From Chitinasiproducens palmae (GTDB lineage: Bacteria; Pseudomonadota; Gammaproteobacteria; Burkholderiales; Burkholderiaceae), in the NCBI RefSeq assembly GCF_900095735.1, contig NZ_FNLO01000013.1, positions 124,001 to 188,000 on the forward strand: 64,000 nt of DNA, given 5' to 3'. Within the stretch, counting starts at the first letter, position 1. Each line of letters starts with the position of its first letter. This document shows, in pieces, positions 1 to 9,114 of this stretch. The notes under the pieces are model-generated. The model was not told the DNA's origin. It made no database searches and was given only the letters and a program-made list of their open reading frames with translations. A program made the translations under genes and the position numbers.

Positions 1-495
1 CTCGGCAAGCCGGCCGAAATCGGTGATGCGCGGGATGTCTTCGACGATCCGGCTCATCCGTACACCGCCGCATTGCTCGCCAGCCGGCCAACTGCCCGGC
101 GCAGGCGAAGTCAGAGCGGGGACGCGCATGTCGCAGCGATGGCGCACACGCAGGTGCCAACCGGCACGGCGCCGTTGCGCGGCGATCCCCCGAATCCGAT
201 CAATCCCCCATCGGGCTGTGTGTTTCGGACGCGGTGTGCCCATGCCGAAGACGTCTGCGCGGTGACGGTGCCGCCGTTGACGCCGGTCACCGCAGTCGAT
301 GTCGCCCGACTCGGCGCGCCGTCCGCTGCGTCTGCCGCGCCGGGCCGCGCGTCATTGCGGACCGATATGCCCGCGCATCTCGCTGCGTGCCTGCGCCAAT
401 TGCCGCAAAGCGGCCACAGCGCCGCTCCGCCGCCGAAGCCGGCAGCCGCCGTGGCGCCGACGACGGTCCACGCGGTCGACGAGGTGACGCAATGA
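1..495 (+). CDS. Peptide ABC transporter ATP-binding protein (OppF/DppF-like), C-terminal part only
   Basis: The gene is cut by the left edge of the window, so only its last 164 codons are present. Walker A, the signature motif and Walker B lie upstream. What remains is the end of the nucleotide-binding fold with an HPYT segment near codon 20, followed by the oligopeptide-transporter C-terminal domain with the NPPSGCVFRTRC cysteine block at about residues 118-128 of the fragment. That block is typical of Opp/Dpp-family ATPases. The tail after it is unusually long and rich in Ala and Pro. The TGA at 493-495 overlaps the ATG of the next ATPase, so the genes are translationally coupled. Which of the paired ATPases (D or F) this is cannot be decided here. 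Confidence 0.75.
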   Translation, partial: LGKPAEIGDARDVFDDPAHPYTAALLASRPTARRRRSQSGDAHVAAMAHTQVPTGTAPLRGDPPNPINPPSGCVFRTRCAHAEDVCAVTVPPLTPVTAVDVARLGAPSAASAAPGRASLRTDMPAHLAACLRQLPQSGHSAAPPPKPAAAVAPTTVHAVDEVTQ

Positions 496-1475
496 ACCCC
501 GCGTTGGTGTACGCGCGCGACCTGCGCGTGAGCTTCGTATCGCCTGAACGCACGGTCGATGTGGTCCGCGGCGTCGACGTCGATCTGCAAGCCGGCGAAA
601 CACTGTGCCTGCTCGGCGAATCCGGTTCGGGCAAGAGCGTCATGCTGCGCGCGTTGATGGGTCTGAATCCCGCCGCGACAACGCGCCTGTCCGGCACCCT
701 GCAGGTGGCCGGGCGCGATGCGCTTGCCGACGGCGGCAGAGCCTTGCGCGCGATGCGCGGCGGGACGGTGTCGATGATCTTCCAGGAACCGATGACGGCA
801 CTTGATCCCGTCTTCACCGTGGGAGACCAGATCGCGGAGACCATCGTGCGCCACGAAGGCGTGAATTGGAAGACGGCGCGGGCACGCGCGCTGTCCTTGA
901 TCGAACGTGTGCAAGTGCCTTCCGCGCGCCGCCGGATGCAGGCCTATCCGCACGAACTCTCCGGCGGCTTGCGACAACGGATGATGATCGCGATGGCATT
1001 GTCATGCCGCCCCAAGCTGCTGCTCGCCGACGAACCCACCACGGCGCTCGATGCCAGCGTGCAGATCCAGATTCTCACACTGCTGCGCGAGCTGCAGGCC
1101 GAGATGGGCATGGGCGTGATCTTCGTCACGCACGACCTCGAGGTAGCCGCGGAGATCGCCGATCGCGTCATGGTGATGTACGCGGGCCGGATGGTCGAAC
1201 GCGGGCTGGTCGACGACATCATGGATGAACCGTTGCACCCCTATACCCAGGGTCTGATGGCGGCAACCGTGCTACCCGGCAGCGCCGGCGCGCGCCTCGA
1301 GACGATACCCGGCGCGCCGCCGCGGCCGGAGCGCCCGCCACCGGGCTGCGCCTTCTCGCCGCGCTGTAGCCGCGTCGTCCCCGCGTGTTCGTTGGAGGTA
1401 CCGGCTTTCGCGCGCGGTGCCACGCACGACGCGCGCTGCATTCGCATCGATGAACGAGCGCCACGCGCAAGGTGA
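492..1475 (+). CDS. Peptide/oligopeptide ABC transporter ATP-binding protein (DppD/OppD-like)
   Basis: This 327-aa cytoplasmic ATPase would energise import through the two permeases that follow. It has a Walker A GESGSGKS near residue 45, a QEPMTALDP Q-loop, the LSGGLRQR signature (the usual form is LSGGxxQR), Walker B LLLADEPT, and an H-loop in VTHD. The C-terminal OligoHPY region has PPPGCAFSPRC and a later Cys, as in DppD/OppD. The start is the ATG at 492, which overlaps the upstream stop (ATGA). A longer in-frame extension from 234 is a non-coding read-through of the overlapping gene. The permease gene begins 8 bp downstream. The substrate is unknown, and the amidase at the operon end hints at amide or peptide-like compounds. 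Confidence 0.9.
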   Translation: MNPALVYARDLRVSFVSPERTVDVVRGVDVDLQAGETLCLLGESGSGKSVMLRALMGLNPAATTRLSGTLQVAGRDALADGGRALRAMRGGTVSMIFQEPMTALDPVFTVGDQIAETIVRHEGVNWKTARARALSLIERVQVPSARRRMQAYPHELSGGLRQRMMIAMALSCRPKLLLADEPTTALDASVQIQILTLLRELQAEMGMGVIFVTHDLEVAAEIADRVMVMYAGRMVERGLVDDIMDEPLHPYTQGLMAATVLPGSAGARLETIPGAPPRPERPPPGCAFSPRCSRVVPACSLEVPAFARGATHDARCIRIDERAPRAR

Positions 1476-1482
1476 GGTCCGC

Positions 1483-2436
1483 ATGCTTCGTTATCTGATA
1501 CGTCGTCTGCTGTATGCCGTGCCCATCGTGGTGGCGGTCGGCTTCGTTTGCTTCATGCTCGTGCATATCGCGCCAGGCGACCCGATCAACGCGATCGTGT
1601 CGCCCGACACACCGGAGGCCATCATCGCGCAGATTCGCGCGCAGTACGGCTTGGACCGCCCACTGGCGGTGCAATTCGGCCTGTGGCTGGTGAAGGTCTG
1701 CCACGGCGATCTGGGAACATCCATTGCCACTGGACGTCCGGTCGCAAACGAACTCTTCGCCGCGATGGGCGCAACGGTGCGCCTGTCGTTGATCGCGGCC
1801 TTGCTCGGTTTCGTCGGCGGCACGATTCTCGGCTTGTTGGCGGCCTGGTTTCGCGGCTCAATGCTGGACAAGTGCTTGAGCACGGTGGCCGCGGCAGGCG
1901 TCTCGATTCCGCACTATTGGCTCGGCATGTTGCTGGTGGTGGTCTTCAGCGTAAAGCTGCAGCTGCTGCCGGCGATGGGCGCCGGCAGCAGCGATTCGAA
2001 CGTCTGGCAGTGGGACGCGGCGCACATGCGCTTCCTGGTCCTGCCGGCGCTGACGCTGAGCATCATCCCAATGGGCATCGTAATGCGTACCGTGCATGGC
2101 GCGTTCATCGAGGTGATGAACCAGGAGTTCGTCGTCACCCTGCACGCCAAAGGCCTGCAGGGCCGCCGCATCGCCTTCCACATGCTGAAGAACGCCGCGC
2201 CGTCGGTGCTCGCCGTGATGGGCCTGCAACTCGGTTACCTGATCGGTGGCTCGATCCTGGTCGAGACCGTCTTCGCGTGGCCGGGAACGGGCTACCTGCT
2301 CAACCAGGCGATCTTCCAACGTGACCTGCCGATGCTGCAAGGCACGATTCTGGTGCTGGCGCTGGTCTTCGTGATCCTCAATCTGCTGGTGGACGTATGC
2401 CAGACCCTGCTCGATCCTCGGATACGCCGCACATGA
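1483..2436 (+). CDS. Peptide ABC transporter permease (DppB/OppB-like)
   Basis: This 317-aa inner-membrane permease forms half of the channel of the peptide ABC importer. It begins with the typical MLRYLIRRLLYAVPIVV N-terminal helix and then a large periplasmic loop with an APGDPINAI segment. Several further hydrophobic helices follow, along with the ABC-contacting EAA-type loop near residue 215 (LHAKGLQGRRI). The length matches the DppB family. I chose the ATG at 1483, after the upstream stop, because the homologous N-terminus starts there; an earlier ATG at 1417 would add residues encoded inside the ATPase gene. The TGA overlaps the ATG of the next permease (ATGA), so all transporter genes are tightly coupled. 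Confidence 0.9.
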   Translation: MLRYLIRRLLYAVPIVVAVGFVCFMLVHIAPGDPINAIVSPDTPEAIIAQIRAQYGLDRPLAVQFGLWLVKVCHGDLGTSIATGRPVANELFAAMGATVRLSLIAALLGFVGGTILGLLAAWFRGSMLDKCLSTVAAAGVSIPHYWLGMLLVVVFSVKLQLLPAMGAGSSDSNVWQWDAAHMRFLVLPALTLSIIPMGIVMRTVHGAFIEVMNQEFVVTLHAKGLQGRRIAFHMLKNAAPSVLAVMGLQLGYLIGGSILVETVFAWPGTGYLLNQAIFQRDLPMLQGTILVLALVFVILNLLVDVCQTLLDPRIRRT

Positions 2437-3341
2437 ATGTACCGGACACGGTAGTTACCGGGCGCGCCGCCGCCCTCGCCGCTGACGATTCGCTGGTGCA
2501 GGGCGAAGGTTTCTGGCTCGGCATCCGTCGGCGCCTGCTGCGCGACCGGTTGACGTTGTGCTGTGCGGCGGTGCTGGCGCTGATGCTGCTCGCCATCCTG
2601 TCTGCACCCTGGCTGGCACCCGGCGATCCCTATCAAGGCAGCATGCTGCAGCGCCTACGCCCGATCGGCACGCCAGGGCATTTGCTCGGTACCGACGAAC
2701 TCGGCCGTGACATGCTGACCCGCCTGCTGTACGGCGGTCGCCTCTCGTGGTTGCTCGGCATCACGCCGGTGCTGATTGCGATGGTGGTCGGCGGCGCCCT
2801 CGGCATCGTGGCCGGCTTCGCGGGCGGCTGGCTGAACATGGTAATCATGCGCACGACGGACGTGTTCTATGCGTTCCCGTCGGTGCTGCTCGCGGTAGCG
2901 ATCAGCGGGGCGCTCGGTCCGGGCATCGGCAACGCCATCCTGTCGCTCTGCCTGGTGTTCGTGCCGCAGATCATCCGGGTGGCGGAAACCGCCACCACCG
3001 CGGTGCGCAATCTCGACTATGTGGAGTCGGCCCGCGCGAACGGTGCGTCCGCCTGGGCGAATATCTGGCATCAGATCCTGCCCAACGTGCTCGGCACCAT
3101 CTTCACGTACAGCACGAGTCTGGTCAGCGTATCGATGGTCCTCGCGTCCGGTCTGTCCTTCCTGGGCCTTGGATCGCGCCCGCCGGACGCCGAGTGGGGC
3201 CTGATGCTCAACACCCTGCGCACGGCGGTCTACCTGCAGCCGATGATCGCATTGCTTCCCGGACTGTGCATCTTCGTGACCAGCGTGTGCTTCAACCTGC
3301 TAAGCGAAGGACTGCGCTCCGCGATGGAATTGAAACGATGA
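2433..3341 (+). CDS. Peptide ABC transporter permease (DppC/OppC-like)
   Basis: This 302-aa inner-membrane permease is the partner of the upstream DppB-like protein. The N-terminal cytoplasmic segment is followed by a transmembrane helix near residues 45-65, then GTDELGRDMLTRLLYGGR, a hallmark of the DppC/OppC branch. The EAA-like loop (VESARANGASAWANI) lies in the second half, followed by the conserved SFLGLGSRPPDAEWGLML segment. The ATG at 2433 overlaps the upstream TGA. Its own stop overlaps a short ORF that leads into the amidase gene, so the amidase is probably cotranscribed. Confidence 0.9.
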   Translation: MNVPDTVVTGRAAALAADDSLVQGEGFWLGIRRRLLRDRLTLCCAAVLALMLLAILSAPWLAPGDPYQGSMLQRLRPIGTPGHLLGTDELGRDMLTRLLYGGRLSWLLGITPVLIAMVVGGALGIVAGFAGGWLNMVIMRTTDVFYAFPSVLLAVAISGALGPGIGNAILSLCLVFVPQIIRVAETATTAVRNLDYVESARANGASAWANIWHQILPNVLGTIFTYSTSLVSVSMVLASGLSFLGLGSRPPDAEWGLMLNTLRTAVYLQPMIALLPGLCIFVTSVCFNLLSEGLRSAMELKR

Positions 3342-3427
3342 GCGTCGCCGGCCCCGCGAACCTGCCGACCCGCAACACCACGGCCGTGCCCGGCGGCGCA
3401 TTGCACGAGGACCATCGAAATGCGTGA
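3338..3427 (+). CDS. Possible 29-aa coupling peptide between permease and amidase
   Basis: A 29-codon frame starts with an ATG that overlaps the permease stop (ATGA) and ends 8 nt inside the amidase frame. I recognise no protein family. Its geometry, with overlap at both ends, suggests it could carry ribosomes from the permease to the amidase rather than make a functional protein. It could equally be chance: the only support is position, and its Pro/Ala/Gly-rich composition is what random GC-rich DNA would give. Confidence 0.25.
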   Translation: MSVAGPANLPTRNTTAVPGGALHEDHRNA

Positions 3428-5219
3428 AGCCGACATCATGGCCACCGAAGTCAGCCGCGAGCACGCCATGCAACGACCTGCCGAGACCCTGCGTCTGAGC
3501 GTTGCAGCAACGGCCATCGCGATGCATGGCGTGACGCCGCGGACCGACCCCGGCACCGTTGCCAGCGAGATGCTGCGCTTGAATGCGCAGGTGCGCGATG
3601 GCGCCAGGGCTCACCTCGATTATCGAGCGCAACCGGCCGATTTCCCGGCAACGCTGCGCGCGGTCGCTGATCCGGTACACGCGCTGCGCTTCGACGAGCG
3701 CACCGACGATCGCCGTCACGGCTTCGGCTGGCACGGCGAGTACGACGCGGCCAGCTTCTCGCCAAGCGCCAACCGCTTTCCGTTCAATAGCCTCGCCAGC
3801 GCGGCCGCGGCCTTGCGCCGGGGCGAAACCACTTCGGTCGCGCTGACACGTCATGCGCTCGCGCTGGCGCGGCACAGTGCGTCGCGTCTGAACGCCTTTG
3901 TCGAGATCCGTGCGGAAGACGCACTTGCGCAGGCACAACGCTGCGATGCCGAAGCTCGCGCCGGGCACTGGCGCGGTCCGCTGCACGGCATCCCGCTCGC
4001 GCACAAGGATTGCTTCTTCCGCGAAGGACAAACGATGACCGTGGGCGCGCGCGTCACGCGCGCGCCGCTGCCGGGCGAACGCACCGCACACGTTCTGGAC
4101 AGACTCGATGCGGCCGGCGCGGTCAGCATCGGAACGCTCAGCCTCAGCGAATTCGTCTGCGGACCGACCGGACAAAATCCCGGCTTTGGCGACTGCGCAA
4201 ACGCATGGGATCCGAACCGAATTTCGGGTGGCTCGTCCAGCGGCTCGGGCGTCGCAGTCGCAGCCGGCATCATCTATGGCGCCCTCGGCTCGGACACCGG
4301 CGGTTCCACCCGCCTGCCCGCCGCCCTGAATGGCCTGTACGGCATCAAGCCGACCTATGGCTTGGTGTCCCGCGCTGGCAGCTTCCCCCGCGCATTTTCC
4401 CTCGATACGATCGGACCACTGGCACGCACGGCAGGCGACTGTGCGCTGCTGCTCAGCGAGGTCGCCGGTCACGATCCCGCTGACCCCAGCTCAAGCGCGA
4501 TGCCGGTGCCTGACTATGCGGCGCTGCTGTGTGCGCCGTCCACGCGCAGCGCACGGGTCGGCGCATTGCTGCCCGTGGGCGGGCTCGACGCGGAAGTCCA
4601 GACCGCCTTCGACGTGTTCCTGCGGCAGGTCGCGCAACACTATGCGTTGCGGCGCGACATACCGTTCGCCACCCAGGAGACGTGCTACGCGATGGGCGAC
4701 GTGCTCGCAAAGGTCGAGGGCGCGACCTTGCACCGCGAATGGATGAGCGTGCAAGCCGACCGGTATTCGCAAGCGGTATTCTCGCGTACCGAGATCGGAC
4801 TGCATGTGCCAGCCGCGCGCTATCTCGAAGCGCTGTCGGTAAGGGCACGGCTGCTGCGGGAATTCGTCGAGGAGACGATGGGCGATTGCGACGTGCTTGT
4901 GTGTCCGACTACGCCAGTGACGACCCCCACGCGCGAGGCGGCCGACATGGAAGCGCGTGACAAGGTATTCGGCGTGGTCGCGGCGCTCACGCGGCTGACC
5001 CGTGCCTTCAATTATCTCGGTGTCCCGGTTCTGAACATGCCGATCGGACTGGACAGCCACGGCATGCCGATCGGCGTGCAGTTGATCGGTCGCCCTTACG
5101 GCGAGGCGCGCCTGTTCGCGATGGCAGCCGCGCTGGCGCCCGCGCTTGGCTGGCCGCACCTCGCCGCATCGGCGCCGACATCGCCGAGTGCGCCGCCGCT
5201 CACGCCGCTGATGCCGTGA
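3420..5219 (+). CDS. Amidase-signature family hydrolase
   Basis: The product hydrolyses a C-N amide bond. It has the amidase-signature Ser-cisSer-Lys triad: Lys196 in LAHKD, the Gly/Ser-rich GGSSSGSG loop at 270-277 containing the cis-Ser, and the nucleophile Ser296 in DTGGST. At 599 aa it is longer than the usual 450-500 aa because about 115 residues precede the catalytic fold. That extension has no domain I can name and might be a fused accessory segment. Start codons at 3420, 3438 or 3468 are all possible. Placement after a peptide-type importer suggests it processes the imported compound. It resembles allophanate hydrolase, GatA and other amidases, but the substrate cannot be read from sequence. 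Confidence 0.85.
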   Translation: MREADIMATEVSREHAMQRPAETLRLSVAATAIAMHGVTPRTDPGTVASEMLRLNAQVRDGARAHLDYRAQPADFPATLRAVADPVHALRFDERTDDRRHGFGWHGEYDAASFSPSANRFPFNSLASAAAALRRGETTSVALTRHALALARHSASRLNAFVEIRAEDALAQAQRCDAEARAGHWRGPLHGIPLAHKDCFFREGQTMTVGARVTRAPLPGERTAHVLDRLDAAGAVSIGTLSLSEFVCGPTGQNPGFGDCANAWDPNRISGGSSSGSGVAVAAGIIYGALGSDTGGSTRLPAALNGLYGIKPTYGLVSRAGSFPRAFSLDTIGPLARTAGDCALLLSEVAGHDPADPSSSAMPVPDYAALLCAPSTRSARVGALLPVGGLDAEVQTAFDVFLRQVAQHYALRRDIPFATQETCYAMGDVLAKVEGATLHREWMSVQADRYSQAVFSRTEIGLHVPAARYLEALSVRARLLREFVEETMGDCDVLVCPTTPVTTPTREAADMEARDKVFGVVAALTRLTRAFNYLGVPVLNMPIGLDSHGMPIGVQLIGRPYGEARLFAMAAALAPALGWPHLAASAPTSPSAPPLTPLMP

Positions 5220-5431
5220 GACGCGCTTCATCGGTCGCTCAGTTCGGCCGGGCGCGGCACACTGCCCACGTGAGTCGCGAGCACGCGCGTGCCGCGCGGC
5301 GCTGACATCGCTTGATCCGTTGACTGCGTGATGGCCCGCGGATTACCACTGGCGGCAAGCGCGGCGGGTGCAGCCTTTTAATCCCGACATGAAGCGTTTT
5401 CACGTTGCATGGCACGGACGCAGCCTGCAAC

Positions 5432-6445
5432 TCAGCGACCCAGCAGCTTGTCGGTCAGGTCGACCTTGGCTTGGTCGATCGGTTTCAAGCCCGGCTCGAC
5501 GCCACGCAAGATTTCGGTCATTTTCAAGAAACCGTCGTGCGAAATCCGCCCGTCCCTCGACAGCAGGTTCTTCGCGGCAGCCGCGTATTGATCGACGAAT
5601 GCCTCGCTACGCCCTGGAAACTGCTGCCGAATGATCTTCTTCACCGCCTCGGGATCCGTCTGGATGGTCTGCTCGGCCTTGAGCACCGCACGCGCGACGC
5701 CGCGCGCTGCCTCCGGATGACTGTCGATCCAACGTTGCCGACCGATCACGGCCTGTCCCGAATGTGGGATGGAACGCCAGTCGTACAGTACCTGCAGCTT
5801 GCCCGGCTGCTCGATGCCATACTGGATCAGACTCGAAGTCGTGGTGATCAACGCGTCGATCTGACCGGACTGAAGCCCTGCCGTGGCAGCGTTATCGTCG
5901 CCGATACCGATGATCGTGACGTCCCGGTCCGGATTGATGCCGCGTTTGGCCAGTTCCCAACGCAACACGTTATCCGAGTAGCTGCCGGGCGCGGTCACAC
6001 CGATCTTCTTTCCCTTCAAATCGGCGAAGCTTTTGTAGCCCTTGCCCGCGGGCACGACCAGGATGTGCGTGATGAAGCGGTCGATGCCGATCAGGAAGCG
6101 CGCATCGCCGCCGCGGTTGTCCAGCCGCAGCACGTGGTCGGTGGCGAACGAGGCCAACTCGATCGAACCGCCGACGAACGCCTGTACCGCGATGCCCCCC
6201 CCGGCGAAGTGCACCGGCTCGACGTCCAGGTTTTCAGTTTTGAAATAGCCCTTGTCGATGGCGAGCAGAATGGGGATTTGCGACTCATTGGTCCCGATCA
6301 GACCGATGCGTATCTTCGTCGTCTCGGCGTGGGCCGCGGGGGTCAGACCGATCGCCACTGCAATCAGCAATGACAGCCCGCTCAGCCAATGCCGCAGTTG
6401 TTGGAAGGCGGTACTGGCAGCAGCCGTGCGTGTTGCGTGTTTCAT
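5432..6445 (-). CDS. ABC transporter periplasmic substrate-binding protein (SsuA/TauA/NMT1-like)
   Basis: This 337-aa exported protein should capture a small substrate and deliver it to the permease encoded upstream on the same strand. Residues about 16-40 form a signal peptide ending in AHA, followed by the NMT1/THI5-like fold. The motifs IPILLAIDKGYF, GGSIELASFATDHVL and FADLKGKKIGVTAPGSYSDN are typical of nitrate/sulfonate/taurine binding proteins. It is the last gene of a reverse operon whose ATPase ends 165 bp upstream. The dioxygenase and rhodanese genes nearby favour an organosulfur substrate, which is an inference. Confidence 0.85.
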   Translation of the reverse strand: MKHATRTAAASTAFQQLRHWLSGLSLLIAVAIGLTPAAHAETTKIRIGLIGTNESQIPILLAIDKGYFKTENLDVEPVHFAGGGIAVQAFVGGSIELASFATDHVLRLDNRGGDARFLIGIDRFITHILVVPAGKGYKSFADLKGKKIGVTAPGSYSDNVLRWELAKRGINPDRDVTIIGIGDDNAATAGLQSGQIDALITTTSSLIQYGIEQPGKLQVLYDWRSIPHSGQAVIGRQRWIDSHPEAARGVARAVLKAEQTIQTDPEAVKKIIRQQFPGRSEAFVDQYAAAAKNLLSRDGRISHDGFLKMTEILRGVEPGLKPIDQAKVDLTDKLLGR

Positions 6446-6610
6446 GCATCTCCTTCGATGAGCGGGCGCGGTGATGGCTTATCGCGCGCATCCCGATAAA
6501 CTGAGTCGCCTGGCTCGGCGACGCGCCGTTTTCCAGGTTCCACCGGCTGCCCCCCGCCCCGCGTCGTCCTGGCAGAGATCGGCGACCACGGCTGGCCAAG
6601 GGTACGGCCG

Positions 6611-7456
6611 TCAGTGCGCACGGCTGGCCGGGCCGCCGACCTCGCTGACGATGTCGTTCCAGATCGCGTGAACGTAGTCGCGAAACCGCGCGTCGCTGCG
6701 AATTTTGCGCGCGTCTCGCGGCCTCGCCAGTTCGATCTCGTAATTTGACCGGATGCGGCCCGGACGGCCCGTCATCACGATTACCCGGTCCGACAGGCTG
6801 ACGGCTTCCTCGATGTCGTGGGTTACGAACACGACAGCCTTGCGGTGACGCCCCCAGATGTCCAGTAGCTCCTGGCCCATCAGAACCTTGGTTTGCGCGT
6901 CGAGCGCGCCGAATGGTTCGTCCATCAGGAAAATGCCGGGCTCGTAGGCCAGGATGCGGGCCAGCGCCACGCGCTGCCGCATGCCACCGGAAAGCGCATG
7001 GGGGAACGCGTCGCCGAATTCGCGCAGTCCAGTTATCGCGAGCAGTTCGTCGAGGCGTTCGCCACGGCCAGCCTTGGCGTAGCCGCCGCATTCCAGGCCC
7101 ACTTCGATGTTCTCGCGCACCGTGGCCCACGGCAAAAGCGCGTCGCGCTGGAACATGAAGCCAAGTTCCGGAGGCGTTCCACTGACCACCTCGCCACGCA
7201 CGCGCACGCTGCCGCCGCTGGGCCGTTGCAGTCCCGAGATCAAGCGCAGCAATGTCGACTTGCCACATCCGCTGGGCCCTACGATCGACAGGAACTCGCC
7301 CTCGCGCACATCGAGGTCGATCCGGCTCAATGCGGCCGCACTGCCGCCGTAATGCATCGTGACGCCCCGCATTTCGATCTCGGGCGCACGCGGCAGCGCG
7401 TTGCTTGCCATCTTCATCTCCGTCGGACGATCGGTCGCCGCTAGGAACTCGTTCAC
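6611..7456 (-). CDS. ABC transporter ATP-binding protein (SsuB/TauB-like)
   Basis: This 281-aa ATPase is the partner of the adjacent permease and binding protein. It has Walker A GPSGCGKS, the Q-loop FQRDALLPW (the DALLPW form is characteristic of nitrate/sulfonate/taurine importers), signature LSGGMRQR, Walker B IFLMDEPFGALD and the VTHDIEEA H-loop. The first possible start is a GTG directly after the permease stop. A GGAG six bases upstream of an ATG at 7411 makes that internal start at least as likely and would remove 15 residues without touching the fold. Confidence 0.88.
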   Translation of the reverse strand: MNEFLAATDRPTEMKMASNALPRAPEIEMRGVTMHYGGSAAALSRIDLDVREGEFLSIVGPSGCGKSTLLRLISGLQRPSGGSVRVRGEVVSGTPPELGFMFQRDALLPWATVRENIEVGLECGGYAKAGRGERLDELLAITGLREFGDAFPHALSGGMRQRVALARILAYEPGIFLMDEPFGALDAQTKVLMGQELLDIWGRHRKAVVFVTHDIEEAVSLSDRVIVMTGRPGRIRSNYEIELARPRDARKIRSDARFRDYVHAIWNDIVSEVGGPASRAH

Positions 7457-8293
7457 TCAGGCACCATAACGGTTGCGCAGCAGCCGGTGCTCGATCAGCT
7501 TCACGCATTGATTGAGTAGCATGCCGAGAACCATCAGCAGCACCAGGCCCGTGAAGACGCCGACGATGTCGATCCGACCGGCGGAGCGTTCGACGTACCA
7601 GCCCAGCCCCCTGTTCGAGCCAAGCAGTTCGCCAACGACGGAGCCGATCAGCGCGAGACCGACACCGACACGTATCGAGGCGAACAGCCAGGGCACGATT
7701 CCGGGCAGGACTACCTTGCGCAGAATGTAGCCGCGCGACGCTCGCATCGCACGCATCATGTCGATCAACTCGCGGTCGATCGCACGCATGCCCTCATAGG
7801 TATTCAAGATGACGACGAAAACCACCATCGAGAAGGCCATCACGACCTTCGACCAGGGACCGATGCCGAACCACAGGATGAAAAGCGGCGCGAGCGCGAT
7901 GCGCGGAATGCTGTAAAGGCCGAGGAAAAACGGTTCGAGCACCCGCTCGATGTAACGGTTGGACGCGAACAGCAGCCCGATCGGAATGCCCACCACCAGG
8001 CTCAGCACCAAGCCGGCGGCGGCCTGACCGACGGTGGGCACGGCGTGCCACCACAGATCGCCAGACTCGGCCATTTCGAGCAGGCGTACGGCCACGGTGG
8101 ACGGCTGCCCGATCCAGAAAGGATCGAGTATCCAGCGCGCGGCGATCTCCCATAATCCGATCGCCGCAAGCGCGAACACGATGCGTCCGATCAAGACCTT
8201 CACGTCGTAGGACGCGCTGCTGCGCCGCCGAGTCACCGTCGCAGCGGCAGCGTCGATTGAAGGGTTGAGCGTGTTGATTTCGCGTGTCGACAT
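7457..8293 (-). CDS. ABC transporter permease (SsuC/TauC-like)
   Basis: This 278-aa inner-membrane permease belongs to the sulfonate/taurine-type importer. It has about six hydrophobic helices, and the EAA-type coupling loop appears as MMRAMRASRGYILRKVVLPGIVPWLFASIRVGVG, whose core matches BPD_transp_1 permeases of the Ssu/Tau group. I start it at the ATG at 8293, 8 bp after the rhodanese stop. A longer frame would read back into that gene. The GTG-initiated ATPase follows with no gap. Confidence 0.88.
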   Translation of the reverse strand: MSTREINTLNPSIDAAAATVTRRRSSASYDVKVLIGRIVFALAAIGLWEIAARWILDPFWIGQPSTVAVRLLEMAESGDLWWHAVPTVGQAAAGLVLSLVVGIPIGLLFASNRYIERVLEPFFLGLYSIPRIALAPLFILWFGIGPWSKVVMAFSMVVFVVILNTYEGMRAIDRELIDMMRAMRASRGYILRKVVLPGIVPWLFASIRVGVGLALIGSVVGELLGSNRGLGWYVERSAGRIDIVGVFTGLVLLMVLGMLLNQCVKLIEHRLLRNRYGA

Positions 8294-8301
8294 GGCTGGC
8301 C

Positions 8302-9114
8302 TCAACGCAAACGCGCCGGCTGCTCGACCGGCAGGTCGTCGCGGTTGCCCCACTCGCCCCATGAACCGGTGTAGTTGCGCGGCGCGGCGAAGCCGGCGAG
8401 CCTCAGCGCGTAATAGGTGTGAGCGGCACGCGCGCCGCCGCCGCAGTAGGCGATCACGTCGTCGCCGGTCTTGAACCCGAACGCCTCGTAGGCGGCGCGC
8501 AAATCCGAAGCAGGCTTGAAGCGGCCGTGGCGGTCGATGTTGTCCGTGTAGTCGCGGTGCACCGCGCCCGGTATCGCGCCGATGCGCTTGGCACGCTTTT
8601 CCTCGCCATAGTATTCCGCAGCGCGTCGCGTATCGACGAAATGCACGCCCGGTTCGGCCAAACGCGCGCGCACCTCGTCGGCACTCGCCACGAGCGCGTC
8701 GCGTTGGCGGGCGACGAATTGCTTGGGTGCATAGCGCGGCACCTCGGTAGTCAACGCGGGATCGCGCACGCTGCCCAGGCCGCCATCAAGGATGGAAACC
8801 GCCTGGTGACCGAGGTATTCGAGCAACCAGGCCGCGCGAGCCGCGCGCGCGTCCGAGCGGTTCTCGTAGACCACGACGCGTTCGCTGCCATCGATGCCGA
8901 GCAGCGAGAAAATGTAACTGTATTGCCCAGCGAGGGTCGCAAGGCCGGAGGCCGAGGTGTCGTAATGCGACAGCGTCATCGGGTCGAACGGTCGTGCCTC
9001 CGGCAGGTGTCCGGACCAGTAGTCGGACAGCGAACGCACGTCGAGGAGAACGACATCGGGATCGTGGCGGTGGGCTTTGACCCAGTCGCCATCGACAAGC
9101 AGGCCAACTGACAT
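8302..9114 (-). CDS. Sulfurtransferase with two rhodanese domains
   Basis: This 270-aa protein is built of two tandem rhodanese domains, as in thiosulfate and 3-mercaptopyruvate sulfurtransferases. The N-terminal domain (about 1-125) lacks a cysteine at the active-site loop position and is presumably structural. The C-terminal domain carries the catalytic loop CGGGARA near residue 222. The product moves a sulfane sulfur to thiophilic acceptors such as cyanide. It is the first gene of the reverse operon and precedes the permease by 8 bp. With the divergent TauD-like oxygenase it suggests handling of sulfite or thiosulfate released from organosulfur compounds, which is inferred. Confidence 0.88.
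   Translation of the reverse strand: MSVGLLVDGDWVKAHRHDPDVVLLDVRSLSDYWSGHLPEARPFDPMTLSHYDTSASGLATLAGQYSYIFSLLGIDGSERVVVYENRSDARAARAAWLLEYLGHQAVSILDGGLGSVRDPALTTEVPRYAPKQFVARQRDALVASADEVRARLAEPGVHFVDTRRAAEYYGEEKRAKRIGAIPGAVHRDYTDNIDRHGRFKPASDLRAAYEAFGFKTGDDVIAYCGGGARAAHTYYALRLAGFAAPRNYTGSWGEWGNRDDLPVEQPARLR

Noticed and set aside
234-1475. 413-aa ABC ATPase starting at 234
   Set aside because: The first 86 codons overlap the upstream ATPase in another frame. The real start is the ATG at 492.
5252-5297. Inverted repeat GCGCGGCAC/GTGCCGCGC between the convergent amidase and binding-protein genes
   Set aside because: The arms match but are separated by a 28-base loop with no T-run, too weak to call a terminator.
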